Below are positions 1 through 12,487 of a stretch of 64,000 nt of DNA, in pieces. Below the pieces are notes generated by a model that was given only the letters and a program-made list of their open reading frames with translations, searched no databases and was not told where the DNA came from. Source of the DNA: Paramecium tetraurelia (taxonomy: Eukaryota > Ciliophora > Oligohymenophorea > Peniculida > Parameciidae); the NCBI RefSeq assembly GCF_000165425.1, contig NW_001799012.1, positions 128,159 to 192,158 of the forward strand, read 5' to 3'. Each line of letters starts with the position of its first letter. Positions within the stretch are counted from its first letter, which is position 1. The translations under genes were made by a program, and so were the position numbers.

Positions 1-649
1 AAGATGTAGGTTTTGGCTCGTAATGATTAATCTATCAATTCGAATTCTATAAACTTAAGGTAAAAGTTAATGATGCCATCATTCAAATAATTTGGTGGAT
101 TTAATTTTTGAATATCATGTTATTTGATTTGTATTGTTTTTTTTTAATTACCAGTCATGTATTGAAGACTGTATTCATAATCTTCCTTGAGTTTGGCATC
201 CAACTGGAATATTTTATCTACAATTGTTTCATCCTGGTACTTTGCAAATCGTTCTTTCTATTCTTACTTAATTTGATCCCACATCTATTGGTTTTTCAAT
301 TGGGTTTGCTTTTTGTTCTTGTCATTCGAGTCAAAGGTTAAACTAATTATTGTATATAGTACTATTTTTGATCACTATAGAATGGTGTAACTAATTATAA
401 TTAACAAATTAAATTATCAAAATTATTGAGTACTCTTTTTTAATCAGTTAATGTGATGTATTTTGGTTCTTGATTTTGTTTATTCTCTTCAACCTAATGA
501 TAAATTGCTAACTTTACCTCCTTGGTATGGTTTTGCATGATCTCTTCTTCTTGGCACTGGATATCAATATCACCAAAAACTTTGAAAGCACTTTTAATGC
601 TGTCCTTGAGAGAGTGCAAATGCAAAATAATACTTGACTCTTCAGCCAT
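1..649 (-). CDS. Ulp1/SENP-like SUMO protease (C48), partial
   Basis: Seen: the reading frame starts with an ATG at 649 and runs off the left edge of the window, about 209 residues. A 20-nt intron at 343-362 (GT...TAG) is needed to keep frame. The first 150 residues are charged and Gln-rich; near the truncated end is YLNDGIINFYLKFIE, followed by a run ending AKTYI. Known: the W/YLND..INFY motif opens the catalytic fold of Ulp1/SENP cysteine peptidases, which remove SUMO or related modifiers. The His, Asp and Cys of the triad lie further on, outside the window, so activity cannot be judged. A second in-frame GTA...TAG stretch of 24 nt around 493-516 may also be an intron. Confidence 0.7.
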
Positions 650-807
650 TTTTATTAATATATTTATTGAAAAATATTCCCTTGTTTATTTATCTAATAT
701 ATAAAGCAAAATAGATGGAATTTCTTTATCCTTCCATCTTTTTGAGAGAATAATTATGAACAACCATATAATTTAATATCGAATATTTAAATTAATTTCT
801 TAACTCT

Positions 808-1601
808 ATGCAAGGGCTAATCGAAATCGAACCTAAACAATTTTTAGAATTTGAGGCTGAAGAAAACAAATTAGCACACGCTCAATTATCCCTTAAAAAT
901 TTGACTTAACAAGATGTCGCATTCAAAGTATCATTAATTTCAAATAAAATAGATAAAAACAACAACGCCTACCTTGTTTCAAGTGAAACCAAGCGTGGGT
1001 GTTATCAATATCAATTAGACCCAACTAATTGAGATATCTACAAGTCAACCCATAAAGGCTGATGCAAAATTTGATCCAAAATTTTAAGTTAATGCTTGCT
1101 TTATTGACTTTCCTGATCAAGGTACTCTATATAATATCTAATATTGCTTAGATCTGACTCAATTCTGGAAAAACAGAGATCAATCAACTATTTAATCCTA
1201 ATAAATTAAAAGCAGAATAAAATAATAGAATGCTCAACAGGATGCTTAATCGTTTCAGTCAGTTCCTGATTCCAAAATACTTGATTCCAATGCTAGTGTT
1301 TCGCAATAATAAGAATCCAAAATGTTCAAGTCTGTTATAGAACCAAAATCAGAAAAGGATGACCAAATTAAACAATATTAAGACCAATTTGAAAAGCTTG
1401 TAATTATTTATACAATCTAATAATATAGTAACAAGAATATCTTGAATTCAGAAAGAAAATTGAAGCTGAAACCTAATAAGCATAATTAAAAAAGGGTAAT
1501 TCAAATATCACTAATTCTTAGACAAGAATAATCTGAGTATCTCTTAACTATTGTTGGCTGTTGTAATCGCCTTAGTCGCAGGTTATTTTATAGGAAATTG
1601 A
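808..1601 (+). CDS. VAP-like protein: MSP domain, coiled coil, C-terminal membrane anchor
   Basis: Seen: ATG at 808 opens with a beta-rich MSP-type N-terminus (IEPKQFLEFE, then KTTTPTLFQVKPSVGVI after a 25-nt intron). A Gln/Ser-rich linker, a short charged helix (FRKKIEAET) and a terminal hydrophobic segment LLLAVVIALVAGYFIG follow, with the stop TGA right behind. Three introns of 25, 29 and 26 nt keep the frame. Known: this order is that of VAMP-associated proteins (VAP), tail-anchored ER proteins whose MSP domain binds FFAT motifs and forms membrane contact sites. Inference: ER contact-site receptor. The FFAT-binding residues were not checked one by one. Confidence 0.8.
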
Positions 1602-1679
1602 TTTCATTATTTACATCATCAATCCAACCTATCAATCAATTCTATATAATTAACTCAATTAATAAATTAAATTAAGAAT

Positions 1680-2225
1680 ATGGGAACAATCATTGTTGGT
1701 AAGTGTCAATGCTAATGCTACATCAATTATGTATCATGTGATTACACCTACCAAGAACATGAAATCAGAACAGAAAGGAGAACTAATCGCTTTGCTGAAA
1801 ACACTGAAAAGTCAATTAACAAAATCAAATCTCCTGGCAATTCAACAGAAAAACTCTCTAGATTTTCTTCTACTCGTAAACCCTCAAGTAGATCAAGCTC
1901 TTTAAAATCCAAATATCTGGAATCTAGTGAATGCAATGTTGATCCCGATGAATCTTCTTCAACAAGAATCAAATAGAAACCTAAACTCAACCCTTCCTTT
2001 GTAAAGTCTTTCCAATCTTACAGTTTTAGAGAATTTTCTGTTAAACCCCAATTTACGATCAGTTAGTAATAAAAGACTGAACACTAAAAAAGTACCTAAA
2101 GTACATTAGTTTCATAAATTAAATCAAGTAATCGACCATTAAACAATAAAGATAATATGGCAGATTAATATGAATATAGACCTTTTAAAAAAGCAAATAA
2201 GTATTAGTAACTCTTTTTTAAGTGA
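1680..2225 (+). CDS. Uncharacterised 181-aa Ser/Lys-rich protein
   Basis: Seen: one uninterrupted frame of 182 codons with TGA as the only stop, starting 78 bases after the VAP gene. The N-terminus holds Cys residues (VGKCQCQCYINYVSCDY); the middle is Ser/Arg/Lys-rich (FSSTRKPSSRSSSLKS) and the C-terminus basic and Gln-rich. No domain is recognised. The Ser/Arg-rich stretches look disordered and phosphorylatable, but this is only composition. It is called a gene because the frame stays open, codon use resembles its neighbours and base composition is less AT-rich than the flanking spacers. Confidence 0.6.
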
Positions 2226-3141
2226 ACGAATTATGAAATTATCATAATGCATTAGTATTTATAGTTTATAAAAATTTCAAAAATTGACTTTGGTTAAGTT
2301 TCGATATAGTTGATGGCTCTAATGTTTATCAATTTTCTATCCTGTTTGTCATTATTTTTTTAAAAAGCCTGGTTTAAGGAATTTATTATGTGGATAAATG
2401 TTTGGTTGTTGATATAATTTAGTTTAACATATATGATATACAATAGATCATCGATGTAAAAAGAGATCTTGCTTGGTGAAATCCTTCTTAAACTAAAATC
2501 TATATTTTTTATCTATTTATTTAAAATAGATCTTTATGTCTATAGTTATTATAATTTGGTCTACTAATTTAATTTAAAAAATTAAAATCAATCACAATTT
2601 TTATTTATTCAATATCATCCAATACTTTATGTTTCAATCCTATTCTTAAGATCAGTTGGCTTTATTCATATCTCAGTTTTCATTATATTGACTACTTCTC
2701 ATCTTAGCAATTCAATAACTATTGATTTTCAAAACTATCTTATTGATACGGATTATTTATTTAAGAAGGGGCTAAAATTTTGTATTCTTTGATTGATTAT
2801 CGATCTAGGATTAATATGATATTTACAGTTTTTTTTGGAATTTTCTAACCAAGAGTTTATAATAAATCTTAGATAAAAGATAAAAAAAATTAAATATTCA
2901 ACTGATCAATATCCATTCATCTTTTGATAAAGAATAGAGAATTTTATTTGATTTATTTAATTTTCAGATTGTCATCTTAATCACCATTTTCATAGAATTA
3001 CTCATAGTAATTATTGGATAATTGCCTATACCATATTTTAATTGTAGCAATCTGTTAAAATATTGTGTTTTCCCTTATTTTACATCTTTTTACAAATCAA
3101 TAACTTTTGCTATAAGGCTGTTATTTAAGTCTGTGAGTCAC
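2226..3141. other. AT-rich intergenic stretch, no gene seen
   Basis: About 0.9 kb of very AT-rich DNA with scattered TGA in all frames. I see no conserved reading frame, RNA gene or clear repeat. It separates the small + strand gene ending at 2225 from a doubtful coiled-coil fragment on the minus strand. Confidence 0.5.
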
Positions 3142-3602
3142 TCAAAGTTTTAGATGGTCATCCTTTAAGATTTCAATCTTCATTTCATACTCTTCAATTT
3201 TAGAGCTAACTTGAAGAAGCAACTGCCTTAGTAGATGAGCAAATGCTTTATCATAAAACTGTCAATTAGAAGTAAGATATTTCTGATTCTTATTGAAAAA
3301 TAATGGTTCCACTTACACCTTTTGAATTATTCTCAAAATATATTTATTTTTAATACTATTATGAATATCCATTAATGATTGCCTCTATTAATTATTTTTT
3401 GAGATTCTTAAACTCTTTCTTCTTATATTTTGATACAATTTTATTTATCCATGATTTCCTTATGTTCCTTTAGGTTATCTTCAAGCATATCTTCCAACTC
3501 TTTTAAACTGTAAAAATACTCTCTCCTATTAAGATTACTCAGTAATTTCTTACTAGAGTTTCTAAACTTACAAGCCCAATTATTAAATAAAAAAATAAAA
3601 TA
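3142..3602 (-). pseudogene. Possible broken coiled-coil gene
   Basis: Seen: two minus-strand segments look coding. The upstream one (about 3600-3390) includes YSLKELEDMLEDNLKEHKEI and a Glu/Gln-rich helix; the downstream one (about 3250-3142) includes LLRQLLLQVSSKIEEYEMKI and ends in TGA. A third frame between them is also open, and no pair of short introns joins all three. The simplest reading is a decayed or mis-framed coiled-coil gene; chance open frames are also possible because only TGA stops translation. The product is not recognised. Confidence 0.25.
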
Positions 3603-4231
3603 ATGAAAAATGATGAATAGTTTCTTAGTTTCATGGTTGAGAACGATGACTCTCAACTTGTGGAATCTAGACTCTTCAAGGAAAACGATGACGACTATTT
3701 CAAGTCACTTAGCAAATAGTTTTATGGATCTAAATCTTAGGATGGTATACAATTCAGTTTGTCATCTTTCATAGTAAAGAAGCAATTGAAGATAATAAAA
3801 TCGGCAGGAGATTTAAAAATGAAACTATCCAATACTGTTAATTTGAACAACGTCTTAAAGCCCTTCTCTATTAGCTATTAATTGCAGTAGGTACTACCCA
3901 ATATTTTTATCTGTTATAGTAAATTCATAAACTCTTAAGCAAACCTAAGCCATAAGGTACCAGTTTATCAAGTTCGTTCAAAACCAACTAGAAAATTAAT
4001 TAAATGAAGTTAACTTACTAACAGCTCTAAAATAGAAAATTAGTTATTCCAAAAAATGAAGATTCCAACATTTAAACCCAAAACTCGTATCGGAGCACAC
4101 TCAATACGAGCACAAAGAGCTAGCCCAAAAAGGATAATGTCTTAGATTTGTATTAGATGAAATTAAAAACTGAGAGAAGCGTTGAAAAACCTAAATTAAT
4201 TAAAGTCCTCAAAAGAAATAAAATTCATTGA
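3603..4231 (+). CDS. Uncharacterised 199-aa basic protein
   Basis: Seen: ATG at 3603, one 29-nt intron (GTA...TAG) after codon ~100, stop TGA at 4229-4231; spliced length is exactly 200 codons. The N-terminus is acidic (MVENDDSQLVESRLFKEND), the C-terminal two thirds basic and Gln/Ser-rich. No membrane segment or known domain is visible. The stop lies only 45 bases before the Era-like GTPase start, so the two are same-strand neighbours, but nothing in the sequence ties their functions together. Confidence 0.6.
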
Positions 4232-4276
4232 AGTTTTTTATATAATTTTTCTATTTTGTTTTTCAAATATAATATA

Positions 4277-5626
4277 ATGTTCAAAATTTGTGGTTATTGC
4301 ATGTCTAATTTGCAGAAACTGAAAAAGTATGCTCCTCCTAAAAAAATAGAAGCAAAAACACTAAGACCCTATCAGCATCCATCTAATCCATTGACTAAAA
4401 AAATTGACATTCTGTCCCCAACAAAACCTGAGCGATTTCTATTGGAAGATTATGAAACACCAGCCACTCTCTACACTATCAATGAAAAAGCTATTAAAAC
4501 AGCTGATTTGGGCACAAAGGTCTCCAATAAAATATTATTGAAACCATTAGCGCAAAAACCATCTGTTGCCATTGAAGAATAGAAATTCTTGGCTGTGTCC
4601 ATTATCGGACCACCCAATTCAGGGAAATCAACATTTTTGAACCAGATGATAGGCGAGCCAATAAGTGCAGTATCAAACAAGAGTAATACCACAGTCTCAG
4701 AAATCAGAGGAGTGCATACAGATGTCAAAAGTGGTGTTCAGATAGAACTTGTGGATACCCCAGGAGTGACCAAGCGTTACAAATTCTCAAAGCATTTCGT
4801 GACAAAGGCTTGGGATGTTATTGAAGACACCAATATGGTGATCATTTTAATCGATGCAATCAAGACTTTAGACATCAGTATGAAGAATGTCATGTCAAGA
4901 TTAAACAAAATTAGAGTAGATTAAGAGCAATTAAGAAGTTACTTTAGAAATGAGGATGATTTCAAACAGTCAGAGGAAAAACCAATTCCTAAAATACTTG
5001 TTTTTAATAAGATGGATTTATGCTTTAATAAGAAGAAATTGAAGTGGTTGTAAACTGAGATGGAAGATCTAGGGAAGTATGATTAGACATTTTATATATC
5101 CTCTTAGACAGGGTATGGAATGGAGGAGTTGAAATAATATCTGTATTCTCAGAGTTTTTAATGTAGATGGAAATATAATGAAAATCAGAAACATCTATTT
5201 ACTCCCATGGACTAATTGGAATAAATAGTCAGATAAGCTATATTTAAAAGATTCTATAATGAAATCCCATTTGTTATCGGTATATATGTGAAAGAGTTCA
5301 GAGTAACTAGCAAAGAGTCAGCTAAAATTGAAGTCTAAATCAATGTTTAGACATCATCCTAAGCGAGGATTGTCATTGGAGAAGATGGTAGGGCTATTAA
5401 GTAGGTGAAGAATGAGATTGAGATAGGTATGGCAGATATCTATAAGAGACTATTCTAGGTGAAGTTACAGGTAACAATTAAATAGGGTGACAAACAAATA
5501 GAGTTTGATGCGGAGAAGGAGGATAGAACTGAGCATGCTTAATTAGATGAAACTTTGTGGAGAAAGGAGGAAAGAGAGAGGAGACAACTTTTAAATGTTA
5601 AATTCTCAAAATTTTTATAGGATTGA
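4277..5626 (+). CDS. Era-type GTPase with KH domain, probably organellar
   Basis: Seen: an intronless 449-residue frame. G-box motifs in order: G1 GPPNSGKST (~residue 108), G3 DTPG (~158), G4 NKMD (~245) and an SSQTG-type G5 (~273). A C-terminal KH-like region follows (IVIGEDGRAIKQVKNEIEIG). Known: Era GTPases bind the 3' end of small-subunit rRNA and act in ribosome assembly; eukaryotic versions (ERAL1) work in mitochondria. The 100-residue Lys/Pro-rich N-terminal extension before G1 fits a targeting or accessory region. ATG at 4277 is the first in frame; ATG at 4301 is an alternative. It converges on the kinase at 5652 with 25 bp between stops. Confidence 0.9.
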
Positions 5627-5651
5627 AATTATTGATATATTGTGAATAAAT

Positions 5652-7457
5652 TCATTATTTAAAATATCTGATAAGAGAACATTAATTAGACTAGTTTTTA
5701 TTAAGCTATTTATTTTCACCAAATAATAATTTTTATTACTTTTATTCATCATTTTCAGTTGAAGGCGATTTCAATTGATTAGTTTAATAAGTATTAGCTA
5801 GTTTTTGTAATTGTTCATTTACTTTTTACGATGAATATGATCTCAATTCATTTTATTGAACATTCAAAACATTATCAGGCATACTTTAATTATTTTTCTT
5901 GTGTTTAGCCCCAGCTTTCAACATCATCTAAGTGTTATTCTTGACTAAGTTTTCTTTATTCTCAACATCGTTCTATGTTACTTTCTTCTTCTTCAATTAA
6001 GATTGACTAGACGACGAATGAGCCTAAGAAGCGTGTTTAGATTTAGTTGTACTCAGTAATATATTAGTGAATTTGTCATCAGCATTCGAGATATTTATTT
6101 GGGTAATTGAGGAGGATCTTTATGGTTATTTGCAAGTAAATGATGAATAATAGAAATTGTGGAAGAATGGATTAAAAATGCTTTCTGCTTCTGAGTTGAT
6201 AGACTTTTGCAATTCTTTCTAAAACTAATTTTCTCCACTAACTATTTCTTTTTGATCAAAATTCATTTTAAATAGATCTGGTTTGAATGGAGGATCATAA
6301 GATCTATTAATCAATTTATATAAATTGAATTCTTGTAACCACGGGTGTTTCAATACTTCGTAGATTCCGTAATTTCTTCCCAATCGATATTGCATGTCCT
6401 TCTGCAACAACTTAGATATTAAATCTTTGGCCTCAGCACTTAAATTCTTATTTGGCAGAGGTAGATCATGTTACAAAATATTTTAGTATATTTGTTCTGG
6501 ATTGTTAGAATAATAGGGAGGCAATCCTGTCAATAGTTCGTATAGGAGTGCTCCTAAACAATAATGATCAATCTAATAATTGTGTCCCAATTTTAACAGC
6601 ATCTCTGGTGCCATGTATTCAGGAGAACCACAGAAGGAGTATGCCAATTTGTCATCTTCGACATTAGGTTTTGCTAATCCGAAATCAGCCAATTTAATGT
6701 GTCCTTCTGCATCAATCAGAATATTCTCAGGCTTGATATCTCTGTAAATGACCTTATTTTCATGTAAGTGATGGATTGCCATACACACTTGACTAAAATA
6801 GAATTTTGCTTATTATTCATCCATCCTCTTCACTCTCTTCAATTGTTAGAATAATTCACCGCCAGGACAGTATTCCATAGCAAAACATACCCAATTTTTG
6901 GTTTCAAAGGAACACAATAATTTACAAAGATTTGGATGTGAATTATTATTGTTGGCCAGATGCACCATAATATCTCTTTCATTCTGAACAATCTGAAATT
7001 TGTCATTTTACTCAATGAATGATTTTGAAATCATCTTCAATGCCATAAATTAGCCGTTAAACTTATATCGAACTAAATAGACTCTGCTGAATCCACCTAT
7101 CCCTATGCATTACAAAAAATAAAATGAATCCAAGTTGATCGCATTCTGATATATCCCATACACAGGCTTTAAAGAGAGAGTTTGATTACTCAATACTCCT
7201 AAATCCTTATTTGTTGTTAAGTAGTAATCTAAATGAATATTACTTTCCAAACTCTGAAATCCAACAATCTAAGTCTGATTAAGTAGGTTTCGCAAGTAAC
7301 CAACTAATTGAGTGGCGGTCTAATTGCAAGTGGGATATTAAATTTATTATGAAAACTCATTATTCACATACAACTTAATCGTCACCTGACTTTGCTTTGT
7401 TTATTCCTTCTTCATGAAATTGTTCATAAGGTGTTGCATCTTCTATTTTTGATCCAT
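5652..7457 (-). CDS. AGC-family Ser/Thr protein kinase
   Basis: Seen: intronless, 601 residues. Gly-rich loop [11 protein letters not shown] (~118), catalytic Lys in FMALKMISK (~138), [11 protein letters not shown] (~237), DFGLAKPN (~255), [10 protein letters not shown] (~272), then HPWLQEF near 370, all intact. The arrangement with HRD replaced by YRD and a tail after HPWL is typical of AGC kinases (PKA/S6K/Akt-like). Known: these phosphorylate basic-context Ser/Thr. The first ~115 residues and a ~230-residue Ser/Lys/Gln-rich tail have no recognised domain; no cyclic-nucleotide domain is present. Inference: active kinase, pathway unknown. Confidence 0.88.
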
Positions 7458-7507
7458 TTTTTTTTCTGTTAATTTATAAAATCAGCATACATATATAGAT
7501 AATTATA

Positions 7508-10500
7508 TCAAGAATCAAGATCCTTCGCATGTAAGAATTCCTTGATAAACTGCTTAATTGATCTAATTCTTTGTATCACCCTCAATGGGATCATCATTAT
7601 CATCGACCTTGTTCTCCAGATATCTCTCGTCATTTTCAATACTAATGGTAACCATAAAATGAAGTAAATAATAAAAAGCAAGACTTCAAATACAATGAAT
7701 AATGCCAATCTTTGAGTTTTGGCACTCTCAATGTCATTGTTGATGCCTGCCTGCATTTACTACATTAAATACCTAAATGTTCCTAAAATTAGTAATCATA
7801 TATATAATTACCCCTATTGTAAGTTTCCTAAATCACTCTTGATTCCTTCGATTAATTAAAATTGTTTAGATTAAGAATGTAATTGGTCACATTGTCAGTA
7901 TTTTAAGTAATGTTTTTAAATGTGGTGAAACCTCTAGCGATGGTTGTAAAATTGGCTTTAGGAGCATTCCAAAATTGATCATAAATTGTCATAATGTATC
8001 TAATATTCTCAAAATACCGAGCCACTCCAACTGCCATTCCTTAATACATAGCACCATCAGCAAATGTCTAACAATCATTCTCTGACATCTCATTCATATC
8101 TTAAGATAACACTGTACATGGTTGAAGCATAAACATTTGTTTGAATGCATCAGAATATATCTAATTGGTAATATCTACATTCAAAGAGTGCTCCTAATGA
8201 ATTGAAGAATCCAATGCATATAATTTATCAATATTTTCTTTAACAATCGTATAAGAGTCCTCATTCAATATTGTCATGTTCCTGTTAATATAGAGGGATC
8301 TCTCTGCATTATCAACAAATCGATAGAAACCTTCTGCTCTACAAGTAGCATTAATTTCAGGCACTAATTAAGCCAAATTGCTTAAAAGAGTGTCTGACAT
8401 AAAATAGTTGAATATAAAATAAGCCTACAAAATTAATATGATTAAAAAGAAAGCGAAAATGTAATTACGCTAATCCTTATTAGTATTTTTAAACTTTTTC
8501 TTCTTCCTTTTGCTCTTTAATGTTCTATTGAGTTCCTCTTATTCCTCCTTTTCAAGTTCTTCCAACTCTGATAATACTTCTTCCTCCTCTCCTATTTGAA
8601 GATTAGAAATGAAATTCTCACTCTTATTATACAAATACTTGACTGTCTTGTCTGGAATGTCTAAAAACATTGACAGTATTTCTTCCTGTGTTTTATTGAC
8701 AGACAGCGTTATGAAAGTCAATAGCAACAACCCCAAACCCAAGGCTCCTGCTGATATACCTAAAATAATTAAAAACGTCTCTTTCTTCTCAGTCGTTTTA
8801 TTTGTCAAACCCTTTGCGTATAAGTTACTCGAATTTCTCAATTAGAATACGAGATCATTGAGGAGATTGTAGATGATAAACCCTACATCATCATCCTCAA
8901 ATACAATTTTACTTAATGTCTTATCTCGTACATTTAAAGCTTTACTCACAATTTATTGAGTAGCTTCCATAATGTCATAACTTTGATACTCATTCCCAAA
9001 TTTCATTTTAACAACATCCTCACTCTACAATTCACTTAATTCATCACTTATAAAGATATCAGACAACATCAAATTTTTATTTAACAAAGAAACCTACTAA
9101 ATAGATTTATTAAGTTTAGATTTTTCTTACTATTCATATGCAGTTATGTCCGCACTTGAATTCAATTACCAGACATTCAAATTCAACATCTGCAAATTTT
9201 GAGTTGTTGATAATATAGTATGCAATTCAGCAGTTCTTAAATTGGTATCCTCCACCAATAAGATTGTATTAAATATTTCATCATATTGTGCTTGACAAAC
9301 AAAGAAATCTGCAAAACTCAATGCTACCAATACGAGGATTAAAATATTGGCAGTCCAACTCAACTTGGTTACAACAGGAGGTGTAACTTGACTGTTGACT
9401 ACAAGTGATAGATTCTTTCTTGATCTGAATACATTATTGAAATCCTGTTGTTAACCCTCTTATTCATTGTCCACATCTTATTGTCTTTAGAAAACACTCT
9501 TTCCTTATTGATCATCTTCTTCCGACATCATGTCATCTCGATCATCTATGTCTTGTACTCTATTCTCAAATAATCTGAGAGTCTTGATTCCCTCTGCATA
9601 ATTGATTTTCACTTGCTATTACACATTTAATTCATCTGATTTTTCGGTCTTAACCTAAGACTTGATAATTTCAACACCTCCCTAAACTGAAGATATCATT
9701 GAAGATTGATCATTCTAATCCCAGAGAATTGTCTAATCAACTCTTTGTGAATTAGATTCAGCAACATACTCTCCTAAATACAGAGCTTTAGAAGGATTGT
9801 ACTTAAATTGCATACTATTACTAAGAACTTTCTATTATAAATTGTTGACTTCTAAATTCATACTAACTTCCGTTCCTTATTATTCTAACTTAACTATGTA
9901 TCCAACAACTTAGTCTTGGTTTTCATTCATTACTTCGTAAGTATAACATTAAAACTGAATATTGTCATCCTTCTTATCTTGATCATCTAATTCCTGAGAG
10001 GCCAATTGACTATTGCTAACACCTGATTGAGTGGCAGGATTGAAAACGATTGGGCCTCCCACTTTCGATAAAAACAATTGTTTCTATTGCATATAGTTTG
10101 GTAATATCTCTGTAATCGGTGTTTTTTTATGTGAAATTAACTTTGAATCGATGTTCAATAAAGGAATGCAGGATGATGAAATTGAATCGATGACTTCTTC
10201 ACTATCCAAAATCAAATAGCACGAAGGTTTGAAAGATTTAGGAATTCTGAATTACGCTGCCAATTACACATTATCATCTATAGATTGTATCACTTTCAAG
10301 TAAATGTAGCAGGGCATAATATAATTGGATTTCATCTTGATATACACTAATCTCTCTTTATTAATATTTCTATTATCGTTGGATGATAGGAAGTTCTCGA
10401 CGTGAGCATCATGGAATTTCGAATACAAATTTGGCATAAATATATTGATCTTACGATTGATCATCTCCGACTTATTATAACCAAACAAATTGCAACATGC

Positions 10501-12487
10501 CAAATTCAAATTTGTAATCTACGCGAACTTCTCTTGAGCTGTAGACACCAATAGAGTAGGCTATGACTCATATCCAATGTCTTCACTACTAATAAGGGAT
10601 ATTGTTTGTTTATTCTTCATTTTGTTATTCTGAGTCTATAGATGTCTAGATTTATCTAATAATTCTTCTCCATAATCTTTATCTTATAACACTTCAATAA
10701 TGAATTTTCCATATAATCTCATAGCTTTAGGTAGATTTTATGTCATTTTCTGCATTCTATTCCAAAGTTCTTCAACCTAAGTGATTGCTAAATTAATCTT
10801 AGCTCCAATGTCATTCATTTTACCTAAATCAGGAGAATCTTCTTATAATTAGGACCAGAAGTCCATGTGCATAAGGGTTGCTCTTTCAATTTTATTCTAA
10901 AATGATCTCATATGATTTTGAAATGCTAACTCTGTTGCAACATCCAAATTACCCATATTTTCATTCTATGCTGCATTCATTTCATCCTCAATCACTCTTT
11001 TATATCTGAAGATAATAAATTCATTATCTAAACTAGGACATAATGTTTCTGCTTGTATTAGTTCATTTAATGATTGTTACCTTTATCTCAAATTATCAAG
11101 TAAGAAAAACGAATATCTGATACGAAGACTGATTTCATTTGGAAACTTCTTGATTTGATTAAAATAGATTTAGCCCATCACCATTAGCAAGTCCACGTCT
11201 CTCTCTGTCACAGTTCCTTCTTTAAACAAGGGTTTTTATTATCTAGAATTGTTTAATTTCTTTTATTTTAAATAACAATCTTCTCTTGTGCATGTTGCTT
11301 TGTGTATTTCCAAAAATCCATCTAACAACAACGAGCAATTTTGGTTTTGCTGACTCTTGTAAAATAATTTCAAAAGATGGTTTGTTAGATGAAGTACTTA
11401 ATCTGGATCTTAGACTTTGTTTAGATTCAGTAAAAGCAGATCATAATGCATTTTTTCACTTCTTATTATAGCAATCAGCATTAATGGTAGACCTGCCAAC
11501 CAAGCATAGACTGTGCCAAAAAAGAGGACTCCTTCTAAAAATTTAGCGAAGCATAATAAAGTTGCACCCCACATATTCATAGCCACTAACATTGACCAAG
11601 CTTTTTGGACATACATATTATTGAATGGAGCTTCAACATGAATTTTCCAGAAAATAGTGAAACTTCCAACCATCATAATTAATATCATCAAATAATCATA
11701 ATTCTTACCATTCATAAATGTGTAACAAATAACCATTATCAATTCGTAAGTCAAAAAAACTGCATTTGCTCTGCCTGTCAATTTTGATGAGGCTTCATGT
11801 GGTTGGTACCTTGATTCGTAGTATAGTAGGGAGAATATTATGCAGAGAACAAAAAATAATATCGTTCCGAAGATGGCCACGATCGCATGTACTATGTGAA
11901 TATTGGACCAACATTGAACATCGAACATTTGGTGTTTCAGTATACCATCTTCATCGGCCTGACATGCCAACATAGACAAAAGTAAATCTATGATTGGCAT
12001 GTACAAGGCCTAGAGAAATACGCTTATCAAAAACCTTAGGAGCATTATTGGCCAAGTGAATGAACTCTTGGATTTGTTGATACTATAGCTTAATAAGAAG
12101 ATGAGCATTAATGCGAACAAAACGAGGCCCAAACAGACATACATCATAGCTGCAAATCCAGAAAAACTTATCATTTCAAAATATGGCGTCAACAGTACAT
12201 ATCTAATTTAACAAAAGTCCTTACCCAAAGATTTTATTCAACTACTTAGATAGTATCTCGTTCTGCCATACTTTCCAAATCTACCTATTGAATATTATAT
12301 AAGTGATCTGCATGTATTGCAACAATATTCCAATGCAAGTAAAAGGAATTGATTATTCCTCATCCTTCAACATCAACTAGATCACTCGGAAGAACACCCC
12401 TTTTAGTTCAGTCTACATCTTATCAATTATCGACCTCTCGGAATCTAAAGAACCTTTTGTAGTGCCAAAATTTGATTTTAGTTCCAT
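7508..12487 (-). CDS. Giant multi-pass membrane protein with PAS domain (TmcB-like), copy A
   Basis: Seen: about 1,642 residues after two introns (22 nt near the start, 29 nt near the end). Order: cytosolic N-terminus MELKSNFG, a bundle of about six TM segments (~residues 85-350), a Cys-containing helical repeat region (FLEIHKATCTREDCYLKQKK), helices (MRLYGKFIIEVLQDKDYGEE), a PAS-like fold (~650, CCNLFGYNKSEMI), a TM at ~1035, an extracellular-looking stretch, and three more TM segments at ~1230, ~1340 and ~1580. Known: this architecture matches the large ciliate/Dictyostelium 'tiny macrocysts B' family with PAS; substrates and ligands are not established. Tandem paralogue of the next gene, same strand. 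An in-frame extension upstream to 12640 is discussed in the findings. Confidence 0.75.
10654..10985 (-). repeat. Near-identical patch shared by the two PAS paralogues (copy A)
   Basis: About 330 bases upstream of the PAS domain match 16619-16960 almost base for base, including most third codon positions, while the flanks of both genes differ much more. The encoded segment includes MHMDFWSQLQEDSPDLGKMN and MRLYGKFIIEVLQDKDYGEE. Either strong selection or recent gene conversion could explain it. Confidence 0.7.
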